Assembly: GCF_935825525.1 (NCBI RefSeq)
Contig: NZ_CAKXZT010000136.1
Location: 80,958-144,957, forward strand
Source of the DNA: Mesorhizobium escarrei
Lineage (GTDB): Bacteria; Pseudomonadota; Alphaproteobacteria; Rhizobiales; Rhizobiaceae
Direction: 5' to 3'
DNA: 64,000 nucleotides
The notes under the pieces are model-generated. The model had not been told where the DNA came from. It searched no databases and saw nothing but the letters and a program-made list of their open reading frames with translations. Position 1 is the first letter of the stretch. Every line of letters starts with the position of its first letter. Position numbers and translations under genes: made by a program. Positions 54,846-63,223 of the stretch are shown one piece after another.

Positions 54846-54878
54846 GTACAGCGGCCCCGCGACGCGGGGCCGCTGTAC
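54846..54878. terminator. Perfect 15-bp hairpin
   Basis: GTACAGCGGCCCCGC-GAC-GCGGGGCCGCTGTAC is a perfect 15-bp inverted repeat with a 3-base loop, 18 bases upstream of the flavin-reductase pseudogene start. No T-run follows on either strand, so a simple terminator is doubtful. It could be a regulatory hairpin, a REP-like element or the scar of a transposon end. Confidence 0.6.
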
Positions 54879-55135
54879 AGGGTCAGCCAATCGCCAAGCT
54901 CAAGCGCGTGAGCTTGGCCTCGGCGTCCGCCGCCTGCCGCGTCAGCCCGATGATTCGGACCTTTGGGCCAAGTTGCTCCGCCGGAGTGCGAGACAGGCGA
55001 TCACGAAGCGGTGACGGCTGTAACGAGGACCGGGTGGGCTGCGAAGACTGGACGTGAGCGCCGCGCAACACATTGCGGCGCGTCTCGGCCGAAATTTCGG
55101 CACGAAACGACCAACCTCTCAAGGAATCCAGGATC

Positions 55136-55909
55136 ATGATGAATAGGCGTACTTTCTCTACCGCGCTCGCCGCTGGGGTGGCTACGAGCATATTGGCCGG
55201 CTCAGACAAGACGCGAGCGCAGACGAGCCCCAAGGCTCGCAATGTCGTCCTGGTCCATGGCGCATATGCGGATGGCTCGTGCTGGTCGGAAGTGGTTGGC
55301 CGGCTGCAGCAGGCCGACTTCAAGGCAACCGTCGTCCAGCACCCGCTGACCACGCTGGAGGCGGGCGTCGAGGCGACGCGCCGTGCGATCGCTCTCCAGG
55401 ATGGACCGACGATTCTTGTCGGACACTCCTTTGCCGGCATGATCGTCAGCCAGGCAGGGATGGATCCGAAGGTTTCCTCGCTCGTCTATGTCGCGGCGCG
55501 TGCGCCGGATGCTGGTGAAGACTACACGGCGCTCGCCAAGACTTTTGCGCCGCCGCCCGCCTCCGCCGGGCTTGTTTGGTCCCAAGGCTACGGCAAGCTC
55601 AGCGAAGAGGCCTTCTTGCGGGATTTCGCCGGCGGCATTCCTCGTGAGAAGGCGCGCATCCTCTATACCGTCCAGGGGCCGATCTCCGACAAGCTGTTCA
55701 CCGGAAAGACAACGCAGGCGGCCTGGCGCTCGAAGCCAAGCTGGTATGCAGTCTCGACCGAGGATCGCACGATCAACCCGGATCTCGAGCGCTTCATGGC
55801 AAAGCGCATGAAGGCAAAGACCATCGAGGTGAAGGCGAGCCATCTGTCACTGATCTCTCACCCGCACGAGATCGCCGGGCTGATCTCGCAAGCCGGACAG
55901 CTCAGCTAG
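55136..55909 (+). CDS. Exported alpha/beta hydrolase, Tat-like signal
   Basis: 257 residues from ATG 55136. NRRTFSTALAAGVATSILAG is a Tat-like signal, with the twin Arg pair but without the full consensus. VVLVHGAYADGSCW is the oxyanion-hole part, VGHSFAGM the nucleophile elbow and KASHLSLISHP the catalytic His end. Homologues are salicylate-esterase-like (SABP2-type) hydrolases without a signal. The protein is probably periplasmic and acts on a small ester. A hairpin 170 bases downstream may end the transcript. Confidence 0.82.
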   Translation: MMNRRTFSTALAAGVATSILAGSDKTRAQTSPKARNVVLVHGAYADGSCWSEVVGRLQQADFKATVVQHPLTTLEAGVEATRRAIALQDGPTILVGHSFAGMIVSQAGMDPKVSSLVYVAARAPDAGEDYTALAKTFAPPPASAGLVWSQGYGKLSEEAFLRDFAGGIPREKARILYTVQGPISDKLFTGKTTQAAWRSKPSWYAVSTEDRTINPDLERFMAKRMKAKTIEVKASHLSLISHPHEIAGLISQAGQLS

Positions 55910-56453
55910 CGGCTATGGCCAGCTCTGGGGCGGCATGGAATTCAGCCGCCTCAGGAGCAGCGCCGACAGACATACCTGGCCGGACGCGCGAAGCTTGCTC
56001 CTGGCCCTGACCTCCGTCAGCGGAAAGTCCGGCCGGTGAAAGCGCAGCAGCCGGATATTTAGTAAAGGCAGCCAGAAGCTATCGCGCCATGTTCAAGCGC
56101 GATAGTTTCGGGCATTAACTGAGCTTGGCCAACGAGACAGATCTGCAATCGGCTCCGATTGTTGGGAGACGGGCAAATTGTTACAAAACCTCGGATATTA
56201 GGCAAGCATGATCCGAGAAATGATAAAGTTGTCACAGTGGTTGCGACCTAGAGATATTTCTCTCAATGGCCGCATTTCTGTTGACTTCGCCCCAGCTCCA
56301 GATGGCAAATTATGCCGCTTTGACCCATCTCGGTCGGCAACTTCGCGCCATGAGCCGACCTTGGATACCGTGATCCTCGACGATTTGTCTCACCTCGATA
56401 GCGGACGAGATCATTGTTGATTGCCGCGAGCCCGGATTACGACCGCGAAGCGG
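55910..56453. other. Intergenic stretch with one hairpin, no gene seen
   Basis: About 540 bases between two convergent genes. I read both strands and saw no recognisable coding frame. It holds the CTATCGCGC hairpin at 56079-56105. A frame at 56208-56420 of 70 codons starts with ATG but lacks a ribosome-binding site and any family resemblance. Confidence 0.5.
56079..56105 (+). terminator. Hairpin, possible terminator
   Basis: CTATCGCGC-CATGTTCAA-GCGCGATAG is a perfect 9-bp stem with a 9-base loop followed by TTT. It lies 170 bases after the exported hydrolase and could end its transcript. The T-run is short. Confidence 0.5.
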
Positions 56454-58097
56454 TCAAAAATCCAAATCCATATCGTGATGATGATGCTCGTGACCGGGAA
56501 GCTCCGGCGGCGGCGGGCCAGGCACTTCGGCCACCATGGCCTCCGTCATGATGAGGAGGCCTGCCACCGAGGCTGCGCCCTGGAGCGCCGTTCGCACCAC
56601 CTTGGCCGGGTCGATGATGCCCTTTGACACCAGATCACCGTACACGCCCGATTGGGCATCGTAGCCATAGGCGTTGTCGTCGTTTTCGAGGATCCCGGCG
56701 ATGACGACCGAGCCTTCCAGGCCGGCATTGATCGCGATTTGCCGAGCCGGCCAGGTGATCGCCTTCCTGACGATCGCGATACCGACCTGCTGGTCCTCGT
56801 TGCTGCCCTTGAGCTTCTTGAGCGCCCTGCCGGCGCGCAGCAAGGCGACCCCGCCGCCGGGGAGAATGCCCTCTGCAACCGCGGCTCTTGTCGCGTTCAT
56901 CGCGTCATCGATGCGGTCCTTCTTCTCCCTGACCTCGACTTCGGTTGCACCGCCGACCCGGATAACGGCGACGCCACCGGCGAGCCTGGCCAGCCGCTCC
57001 TGGAGGTTCTCGCGGTCGAAATCGGAGGTGGTTTCCGCAAGCTCGAGCTTGATCTCGGCGATGCGGGCCTCGATTCTTTCCCGCTTGCCGGCGCCGCCGA
57101 CGATCGTGGTGTTTGCCTTGTCGATCATCGCCTTCTTGGTGCGCCCGAGCATATCGAGGGAAGCATGCTCGAGCTTGATGCCCAAATCCTCCGAGATCAC
57201 TGTTCCGCCGGTCATCAGCGCGAGATCCTGCAGCATCGCCTTGCGGCGATTTCCGTAGGCCGGCGCCTTCACGGCTGCAACCTTGAGAGCGCCGCGCAAC
57301 TTGTTGACCACCAGCGCCGCCATCACCTCACTCTCGACATCCTCGGCGATGATGAGCAGCGGCTTGCCGGCCTGCACCACCTTCTCCAGCAGCGGCAGTA
57401 TTTCGTTCAGACTGGACAGCTTCGTCTCGCTAATGAGGACATAGGCATCCTGCATCTCGACCCGCATCTTTGCGCGATTGGTGATGAAATGGGGCGAGAT
57501 ATAGCCGCGGTCGAACTGCATGCCCTCGGCGAATTCGACTTCGGTTTCGAGCGACGTCCCGTCCTCGACAGTGATCACGCCGTCATTGCCGACCCTCTTC
57601 ATCGCGTCGGCGAGGCAACGGCCGATCTCCCTGTCGCCGTTGGCCGAGATGGTGCCGACTTGCGCAATCTCGACGTTCGAGGTGACCTTCGTGGCGTTGT
57701 TTTTGAGTTCCGCGACGACGGCTTCGACCGCGAGATCGATGCCGCGCTTCAGGTCCATGGGATTCATGCCGGCGGCCACCGCCTTGGCGCCCTCCCGGGC
57801 GATCGCATGCGCAAGCACGACGGCGGTGGTCGTGCCGTCGCCGGCCTGATAGGAGGTTTTTGTTGCTATCTCGCGCACCATCTGGGCGCCCATATTCTCA
57901 AACTTGTTGTCGAGTTCAATTTCCCTGGCGACGGTCACGCCGTCCTTCGTGACCCGCGGCGCGCCGTGCTCCCTGCCGATCGCGACGTTGCGCCCCCGCG
58001 GGCCAAGCGTGACGCTCACCGCATTCGCCAGGGTGTCAATGCCGCGCAGCATTCTGTCGCGAGCCTCGAACGAAAACATGATCTCCTTGGCAGCCAT
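56454..58097 (-). CDS. groEL: GroEL-type chaperonin with His-rich tail
   Basis: 547 residues, the usual GroEL length. The chaperonin motifs are [34 protein letters not shown] at about 86, and [11 protein letters not shown] near 413. The C-terminus is not the normal Gly-Gly-Met repeat; it reads [20 protein letters not shown], an acidic and His-rich tail that could bind metal. No groES is next to it. The gene is 55 bases after hemA on the same strand, with AGGA eight bases upstream. Rhizobia have several groEL copies; this one may fold heme- or copper-enzyme parts of the neighbouring respiratory genes. Confidence 0.93.
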   Translation of the reverse strand: MAAKEIMFSFEARDRMLRGIDTLANAVSVTLGPRGRNVAIGREHGAPRVTKDGVTVAREIELDNKFENMGAQMVREIATKTSYQAGDGTTTAVVLAHAIAREGAKAVAAGMNPMDLKRGIDLAVEAVVAELKNNATKVTSNVEIAQVGTISANGDREIGRCLADAMKRVGNDGVITVEDGTSLETEVEFAEGMQFDRGYISPHFITNRAKMRVEMQDAYVLISETKLSSLNEILPLLEKVVQAGKPLLIIAEDVESEVMAALVVNKLRGALKVAAVKAPAYGNRRKAMLQDLALMTGGTVISEDLGIKLEHASLDMLGRTKKAMIDKANTTIVGGAGKRERIEARIAEIKLELAETTSDFDRENLQERLARLAGGVAVIRVGGATEVEVREKKDRIDDAMNATRAAVAEGILPGGGVALLRAGRALKKLKGSNEDQQVGIAIVRKAITWPARQIAINAGLEGSVVIAGILENDDNAYGYDAQSGVYGDLVSKGIIDPAKVVRTALQGAASVAGLLIMTEAMVAEVPGPPPPELPGHEHHHHDMDLDF

Positions 58098-58152
58098 TTC
58101 CTTGATCCTTAAGACCTAATCTTCGGGGAACGGCGAAGCTTCATTCGGCCGC

Positions 58153-59511
58153 TCAGGCGAGATTGTCCCGTGGCAGCCCGAGCCGATTCCAGATATCGAA
58201 CAAAGCTGCCGCGAGCCGATCAATCATGATGTCCTCATGACAGGGTGTCGGCGTGATGCGCAGCCGCTCAGTTCCCTTCGCCACGGTCGGATAATTGATC
58301 GGCTGGATATAGATGTCGTGATCGCTCAGCAGCAGGTCGCTCGCCGCTTTGCAATGCGCCGGATCGCCGACTGCCACCGGAACAATATGGGTGTCGCTCA
58401 GGATGACCGGCAGCGCAGCGGCACCCAGCGCCGCCTTGACCCGCCGGACGCGGTCCTGCTGGCGCTTGCGCTCCCACTGCGAGGTTTTCAGATGCCGGAT
58501 CGCCGCTGTGGCCGCGGCGCAGATCGCCGGCGGCAACGCGGTGGTGAAGATGAAACCCGGAGCATAGGACCGAACCGCATCGATCAGCACAGCACTTCCC
58601 GTGATATAGCCGCCGAGGCAGCCGAAGGCCTTGGCGAGCGTGCCTTCGATCACATCGATCCGGTTCATGGCGCCGTCGCGCGCGGCGATGCCGGCGCCGC
58701 GAGGGCCGTACATGCCCACAGCATGGACCTCGTCGAGATAGGTCATTGCGCCGTAACGATCGGCGATTTCGCAAATGCGATTGATTGGCGCGACGTCGCC
58801 GTCCATCGAATAGAGACTTTCGAAGACGATGAGTTTTGGCCGATCCGGACCCGCTGCCTTCAACAATTCCTCGAGATGATCGACGTCGTTGTGGCGGAAA
58901 ATGCTCTTCTCCGTGCCGGACTGGCGGATGCCCTCGATCATCGAATTGTGGTTGAGCGCATCGGACAGGATCAGACAACCGGGGATCAGCTTGGCGATGG
59001 TCGAGATGCCAGTCTGGTTCGAAACATAGCCGGACGTAAAGACCAGTGCCGCTTCTTTGCCGTGGAGATCGGCAAGCTCGCTCTCGAGCTCTAGGAGCGG
59101 ATGGCTGGTGCCGGAGATATTGCGCGTCCCGCCGGCCCCCGTTCCCAGGCGGGTAGCAGTCTCCACCATGGCGGCGACCACTTTTGGGTGTTGTCCCATC
59201 CCGAGGTAGTCGTTGGAGCACCAGATCACGACGTCCTTCGGTCCATGCGGGGAATGCCACACGGCTTTGGGAAAGCGTCCGGCGATGCGCTCAAGGTCCG
59301 CGAACACACGGTAGCGCCGTTCCTCCTGCAGACGCGCGATCGCATCTGCAAAGAAACCGTCATAACTCGTATTGCCTGGCTCCAAGATACGGCGTTGCCC
59401 ATCGGCCATATCGCCCGCATCTCCGGTCATCGGAGGTCCAAATCGCCGCGGCGCAATGACGTTCTTTACGCCGCCAGATTTGCCGGTGTGCAACGCTGTG
59501 GGTTCCGCCAT
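58153..59511 (-). CDS. hemA: 5-aminolevulinate synthase
   Basis: 452 residues. [70 protein letters not shown] and [14 protein letters not shown] mark the PLP-dependent ALA synthase; Lys294 is the Schiff-base lysine. It condenses glycine with succinyl-CoA to make 5-aminolevulinate, the first step of heme synthesis in alphaproteobacteria. A 48-residue N-terminal extension precedes the usual start ([14 protein letters not shown]), and start codon choice is therefore uncertain (internal Met around 28 or 35). It lies in one direction with SCO, the small unknown gene and groEL, suggesting extra heme for the oxidase genes. Confidence 0.93.
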   Translation of the reverse strand: MAEPTALHTGKSGGVKNVIAPRRFGPPMTGDAGDMADGQRRILEPGNTSYDGFFADAIARLQEERRYRVFADLERIAGRFPKAVWHSPHGPKDVVIWCSNDYLGMGQHPKVVAAMVETATRLGTGAGGTRNISGTSHPLLELESELADLHGKEAALVFTSGYVSNQTGISTIAKLIPGCLILSDALNHNSMIEGIRQSGTEKSIFRHNDVDHLEELLKAAGPDRPKLIVFESLYSMDGDVAPINRICEIADRYGAMTYLDEVHAVGMYGPRGAGIAARDGAMNRIDVIEGTLAKAFGCLGGYITGSAVLIDAVRSYAPGFIFTTALPPAICAAATAAIRHLKTSQWERKRQQDRVRRVKAALGAAALPVILSDTHIVPVAVGDPAHCKAASDLLLSDHDIYIQPINYPTVAKGTERLRITPTPCHEDIMIDRLAAALFDIWNRLGLPRDNLA

Positions 59512-59582
59512 CGCCCGATTCCCCTGCTTGCATACGAATTATGTCGAAGAGCGATGCGCGCCGATCCCGCTCGCATCGTTCC

Positions 59583-59825
59583 TCACGACCCGCGTTCAGA
59601 AAGGTCGAAATTGAGCTGCAACATTCGCGCTATATTTATCAGAATTGTCTCGCAGACCTTATCTTGATTAGGATCCAGATATTTGACAGTCCAGTTTGCC
59701 CCGTTCTCCTTGGTTTCGAGCCGCTGAATCACGAAATCAGTGACGTGCTCGCATCCCGGCTCCTTATGAAGATCCGCGAGGATCAATGCCTTAAGCTCCG
59801 ATGCTTCCTTTATATGTCTTTGCAT
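59583..59825 (-). CDS. Conserved-looking hypothetical protein
   Basis: 80 residues from ATG 59825, with AGGAG about seven bases upstream. QRHIKEASELKALILADLHK and GCEHVTDFVIQRLETKEN, then WTVKYLDPNQDKVCETILIN. It has no signal peptide and no membrane helix. Two cysteines (in GCEH and VCET) might bind a metal or form a disulfide. I do not recognise a family. It is placed between SCO and hemA in the same strand, so a role in oxidase or heme function is possible. Confidence 0.7.
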   Translation of the reverse strand: MQRHIKEASELKALILADLHKEPGCEHVTDFVIQRLETKENGANWTVKYLDPNQDKVCETILINIARMLQLNFDLSERGS

Positions 59826-59905
59826 GGTCGCTCTCCTTCCGGATGACAACTTTCTATGGATCGATCAACTGCATAATCGTGATGTCCGTCATCCCAGGGC
59901 TCGTA

Positions 59906-60508
59906 TCATCGCACCAGTTCACCCAACGTAGCGGCAATGCCGCTGCTTGGTGTGTCAGAGTCTAGCCCCTCCACGAATTGCCCCTGTGGGTTCATGATGT
60001 AGATGTGGGTGCCGTGATCCATTAGGTAGTCGTCACCGCCCGCCTCGCCCTGGCGCGCCACACCGTAGGCGCCATATGCCTCCGAAACCTCAGCGATCTG
60101 TTGCGGGCTGCCCGTCAGTCCCACGATGCGCGGATCGAAGGCCGCGGTAAAGCTTCCCATCACCTCAGGCGTGTCGCGTTCGGGATCGACAGTGATGAAG
60201 AGCGGTTGCAGTTTTGCGGCGTCGGGGCCGAGTTCCTCAATCGCCGCGGCGATTGATGACAGCGTCGTCGGACAGATGTCGGGACAAGAAGTATAGCCGA
60301 AGAAAACCAGCAGCCATTTGCCGCGATAAGTCTCATCGGTGACTGTCGTTCCGTCCGGCGCCGTAAGCGTGAATGAGCCGCCGACCGTCACGGATGTGTC
60401 ACTCCGCGCGAGCGGTTGGCAGATCGACAGGGCCGCTGCGAATATGATGCAGAAGCGGGATATGGGGGACCGTAGGCCCGGAGCGAGGAGTTCATGCCGT
60501 CGGCTCAT
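59906..60508 (-). CDS. SCO1/SenC-family copper chaperone
   Basis: 200 residues from ATG 60508 (GGAGG six bases upstream). A signal anchor at about 17-35 (RFCIIFAAALSICQPLARSD) precedes a thioredoxin-like domain with the copper-binding motif TSCPDICP, Cys75 and Cys79, and the third ligand His165 in DHGTHIYIMNPQG. It delivers copper to the Cu centres of heme-copper oxidases in the periplasm. The gene is divergent from the cupredoxin-like and oxidase genes at 60684 onward, across a region with a GTTTGC-N5-GCAAAC dyad. Confidence 0.92.
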   Translation of the reverse strand: MSRRHELLAPGLRSPISRFCIIFAAALSICQPLARSDTSVTVGGSFTLTAPDGTTVTDETYRGKWLLVFFGYTSCPDICPTTLSSIAAAIEELGPDAAKLQPLFITVDPERDTPEVMGSFTAAFDPRIVGLTGSPQQIAEVSEAYGAYGVARQGEAGGDDYLMDHGTHIYIMNPQGQFVEGLDSDTPSSGIAATLGELVR

Positions 60509-60554
60509 CAAGTACCTCCGGTACCTCGAGAAAGACGCTCCAAAACCCCGCAAC

Positions 60555-60571
60555 GTTTGCAACTAGCAAAC
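60555..60571. promoter_or_regulatory. Inverted repeat in the divergent promoter region
   Basis: GTTTGC-AACTA-GCAAAC is a perfect 6-bp inverted repeat with a 5-base centre, between the SCO gene (start 60508) and the cupredoxin-like gene (start 60684). It could be an operator common to both directions. No FNR/FixK-type TTGAT-N4-ATCAA box is seen nearby. Confidence 0.45.
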
Positions 60572-60683
60572 TCGCCTAAACTGCCGAACCTTATCATATT
60601 TTTTTGCTGAATGGCTAGACATGGTGCTGGTTTGGCCCTATTTTTAAAAGTTGCCCCTCACCCTAATGAAGGAGGTGGCGTCC

Positions 60684-61400
60684 ATGACCATTCGCGAATT
60701 GATTAGCGGGCTGGCGGTGATCGCTGTCGTTGCGATGATGTCCGCGCCTGCGCAAGCCTACGAAGTGGGTCCGGTCACGGGAGGCGGAACGATCGAGGGT
60801 ACGATCGTCTACCGCGGCGACGTGCCGACAACAAAGATCATCCCCACCAAGGATATCGAGGTGTGCGGCGAGCCCCGCGAGGAGCCGCTGATCGAAGTCG
60901 GCAGCGATCAGGCCGTGCTGAACGCGGCGGTGCAGCTGGTCGACGTGGCACAGGGAAAGGCCTGGCCGGAGCCCGGAAAGCCGCCTGAGCTTAACAACCT
61001 CAAATGTCGCTTTGAGCCCGCGGTTCAGATGATACCCGCCGGTTCGCTGGAGGTGGTCAACAGCGACCCAATGCTCCACAACACCCACGGGTATTATGGC
61101 AAGCGCACCGCCTTCAACCTGGCGCTGCCTAATAAGGGCCAGCGCATACCCGTCGAACTGAAGCGGGCCGGCACTGTCCGCGTCGACTGCGACGCGCATG
61201 GCTGGATGGAAGGCTGGGTCTATGTGGTGGACAATCCCTACTACGCTGTCACCGGCGTCGACGGCAAATTCAGCATAACCGATGTTCCGCCTGGGGACTA
61301 CAAGCTCGTGGCGATCCACCCCTTCACCGGGCCCATCGAGCAGCCCGTAACGGTAGAGGAGAATAAGGCCACCAGTCTGACGATTGAACTGAAAAAATAA
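60684..61400 (+). CDS. Exported cupredoxin-like, carboxypeptidase-regulatory-like protein
   Basis: 238 residues from ATG 60684 (GGAGG eight bases upstream). A signal peptide (GLAVIAVVAMMSAPAQA) is at 1-25. The middle is a cupredoxin-like domain with possible type-1 copper ligands: His132 and His135 in LHNTHGYY, then Cys169, His172 and Met175 in DCDAHGWMEGWVYV. The end is a carboxypeptidase-regulatory-like beta domain (GVDGKFSITDVPPGDYKLVA). It heads the plus-strand run to the oxidase. It may shuttle electrons or copper to the oxidase. The copper site is inferred from sequence. Confidence 0.8.
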   Translation: MTIRELISGLAVIAVVAMMSAPAQAYEVGPVTGGGTIEGTIVYRGDVPTTKIIPTKDIEVCGEPREEPLIEVGSDQAVLNAAVQLVDVAQGKAWPEPGKPPELNNLKCRFEPAVQMIPAGSLEVVNSDPMLHNTHGYYGKRTAFNLALPNKGQRIPVELKRAGTVRVDCDAHGWMEGWVYVVDNPYYAVTGVDGKFSITDVPPGDYKLVAIHPFTGPIEQPVTVEENKATSLTIELKK

Positions 61401-61408
61401 GAAAATGG

Positions 61409-61434
61409 GCGACCCACTGATTCAACAGGGTCGC
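61409..61434 (+). terminator. Intergenic hairpin
   Basis: GCGACCC-ACTGATTCAACA-GGGTCGC has a perfect 7-bp stem, nine bases after the cupredoxin-like stop and 57 bases before the phosphoesterase start. No T-run follows. It may attenuate transcription or protect the upstream messenger, setting a higher level of the cupredoxin-like protein. Confidence 0.45.
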
Positions 61435-61490
61435 GCTCCTGCGAGAAGACCGACGCTTTAAGAAACGGTCTGCACTGAGGAGGAACCGTG

Positions 61491-62636
61491 ATGTCTGACG
61501 AGCTTGACCGCATTCGGCGCGAAATGCATGCGGTGCTGCAGCCGCCTGGAGTACGGCCCGACGACTCGCTCCAAATCACCCGCCGCACCTTCATTCACAG
61601 ATCGCTGCTGTTCGGCGCTGCTTCCGTCGGCCAGACCTTCGCGTGGTGGCCGCTGCTCAACACTATCGACGTCGCTCACGCCGCCGAAGCGCCCTTCAAG
61701 TTTGCCTGGATTTCGGACACCCATCTCTACGAGAGATCCCTCAACACGCGCTTCGTCGACAAGGTGGTGCGCGCCGTGCAAGAGGTCCAGGCCATGGATC
61801 CGCCGGCCGACTTCCTGATCTTCGGCGGCGACCTGGCCCAGCTCGGAAAGATCGAGGAACTTGAGCTTGGCGTTGAGCTCCTCAAGGATCTGAAGATCAA
61901 GAAGTACTACATCCCGGGCGAGCATGACTGGTATCTGGATATGGGCAAGAAGTGGGGCGAGTTGTTCGGCCAACCCAACTGGACCTTCGATCACAAAGGC
62001 GTGCGCTTCATCGGGCTCGATACGGTCAGCCGGGGACCGGACTACTGGACAGCGAAGAAGATGACGCCAGAGGAGCGCATGGGCCACATGGCTACCCTCG
62101 ACGGTACGGTTGCCGGCGCGTGGGCCGGCGTCGGCCGCGAGCAACTCGACTGGATGCAGAAGACACTCGCCGACTGGGATAAGTCCAAGCCGATCGTCAT
62201 CTTCAGCCATAATCCGCTGTACGAGTACTACCCGCCCTGGAATTTCTGGGTACGCGACTGGCGCGAAGTGAATGACGTGCTGAAGCCTTATACTAAGGTC
62301 ACCAACATCCACGGTCACGTTCACCAGGTGCTCTACAACGAGATCGGCAGCATGCGCTCGATCGGCATGCTGGCGACCTCCTGGCCGTGGCCGTATGCGC
62401 CGGAAGGCGTGCCAAAGCTGACCAAGCCGATGATCCGTGTCGATCCGGGCGATCACTTCGACGGGGTCGGTTGGGAAACCGTGAACGTCAACGCCGACGA
62501 CAAGGTCGATGTCGAGTACATCATGTGGGGGCGCAAGGAGGTGTTCGTCCAGACGCCGGAGGACCACGACAAGAGCATTGAGGAGGTCATACGGCCACGC
62601 ATCGCCGACAATCAGTACCCGTGGGCAAATCCATAA
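61491..62636 (+). CDS. Tat-exported metallophosphoesterase
   Basis: 381 residues from ATG 61491 (GAGGAGG seven bases upstream; GTG 61488 is also possible). TRRTFIHRSLLFGAASVGQT at about 30-50 is a Tat signal. The calcineurin-like motifs are DTH at 76-78, GGDLAQ at 112-117, GEHD at 143-146 in place of GNHD, SHNPLYEY and GHVHQVL. The Asn-to-Glu change in GNHD is unusual and may alter metal use. Neighbours are a cupredoxin-like protein and a c-type cytochrome, so it may act in periplasmic maturation of the respiratory chain. The substrate is unknown. Confidence 0.85.
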   Translation: MSDELDRIRREMHAVLQPPGVRPDDSLQITRRTFIHRSLLFGAASVGQTFAWWPLLNTIDVAHAAEAPFKFAWISDTHLYERSLNTRFVDKVVRAVQEVQAMDPPADFLIFGGDLAQLGKIEELELGVELLKDLKIKKYYIPGEHDWYLDMGKKWGELFGQPNWTFDHKGVRFIGLDTVSRGPDYWTAKKMTPEERMGHMATLDGTVAGAWAGVGREQLDWMQKTLADWDKSKPIVIFSHNPLYEYYPPWNFWVRDWREVNDVLKPYTKVTNIHGHVHQVLYNEIGSMRSIGMLATSWPWPYAPEGVPKLTKPMIRVDPGDHFDGVGWETVNVNADDKVDVEYIMWGRKEVFVQTPEDHDKSIEEVIRPRIADNQYPWANP

Positions 62637-62647
62637 AGGGGGTGGCT

Positions 62648-63112
62648 ATGATAAACACATCGACATTCCTCTGCATTCTGAGGCGTTCCACCGTCGCTGG
62701 AGCGATCGTCGCAGCTGCCGTCGTCGTCGGGCCGGCCAGTGCCAACAAGGATCCGGTGACGCCAAAGCAGCTGAAACTCTATCAAGAGGCGTTCATGGAG
62801 GAGGTCAGGAAGGGAGACCTCCTGTTCCACGGTGATGCGGCGATGGCGGAGCAGTTGGGCGTGAAGCTGTCGACCACCGGGTGGGCCTGCGCCATGTGCC
62901 ATCCGATGGCCTCCGATACCCACCCGCATGCGTTCCCCAAGTTCCAGCAGTCGATGGCCAAATTCGCGACACTGCGCGACATGATCAACTGGTGCATCGA
63001 GAAACCGAACCAGGGCGAGAAGATCGATCCCGAATCGGAGGCGATGAAGGCGCTCGAGGCGTACATCACCTGGTCGAACACCGGCTCGGTGTTGGTGCCA
63101 GGCAAGTACTAG
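62648..63112 (+). CDS. Periplasmic c-type cytochrome
   Basis: 154 residues from ATG 62648, with an AAGGGGG just upstream. A signal peptide (STVAGAIVAAAVVVGPASA) is at about 14-32. One heme-binding CAMCH motif is at 81-85, and the likely distal ligand Met87 follows in HPMASD. The rest is helical (FPKFQQSMAKFATLRDMINW, EAMKALEAYITW). It is probably an electron carrier for the oxidase encoded next. It follows the phosphoesterase by 11 bases and precedes the oxidase by about 110. Confidence 0.88.
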   Translation: MINTSTFLCILRRSTVAGAIVAAAVVVGPASANKDPVTPKQLKLYQEAFMEEVRKGDLLFHGDAAMAEQLGVKLSTTGWACAMCHPMASDTHPHAFPKFQQSMAKFATLRDMINWCIEKPNQGEKIDPESEAMKALEAYITWSNTGSVLVPGKY

Positions 63113-63223
63113 TCTCGTCGATAGCCGGGCACCGGCTTCACGGGAGCGCGAAGCGAGTCCCATCGGGAAGGGTGGGCTTGAAGCAGTGGTGCGGCCCGGG
63201 AACCGCGCGGGGAGGTCTATGCG

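Noticed and set aside
56652-58112. Long open frame of 486 codons on the plus strand
   Set aside because: It is antisense to groEL and its composition (His, Asp, Arg-rich) is that of a shadow frame.
60509-60683. FNR/FixK-type box upstream of the respiratory genes
   Set aside because: No TTGAT-N4-ATCAA sequence; the only symmetry is GTTTGC-N5-GCAAAC.
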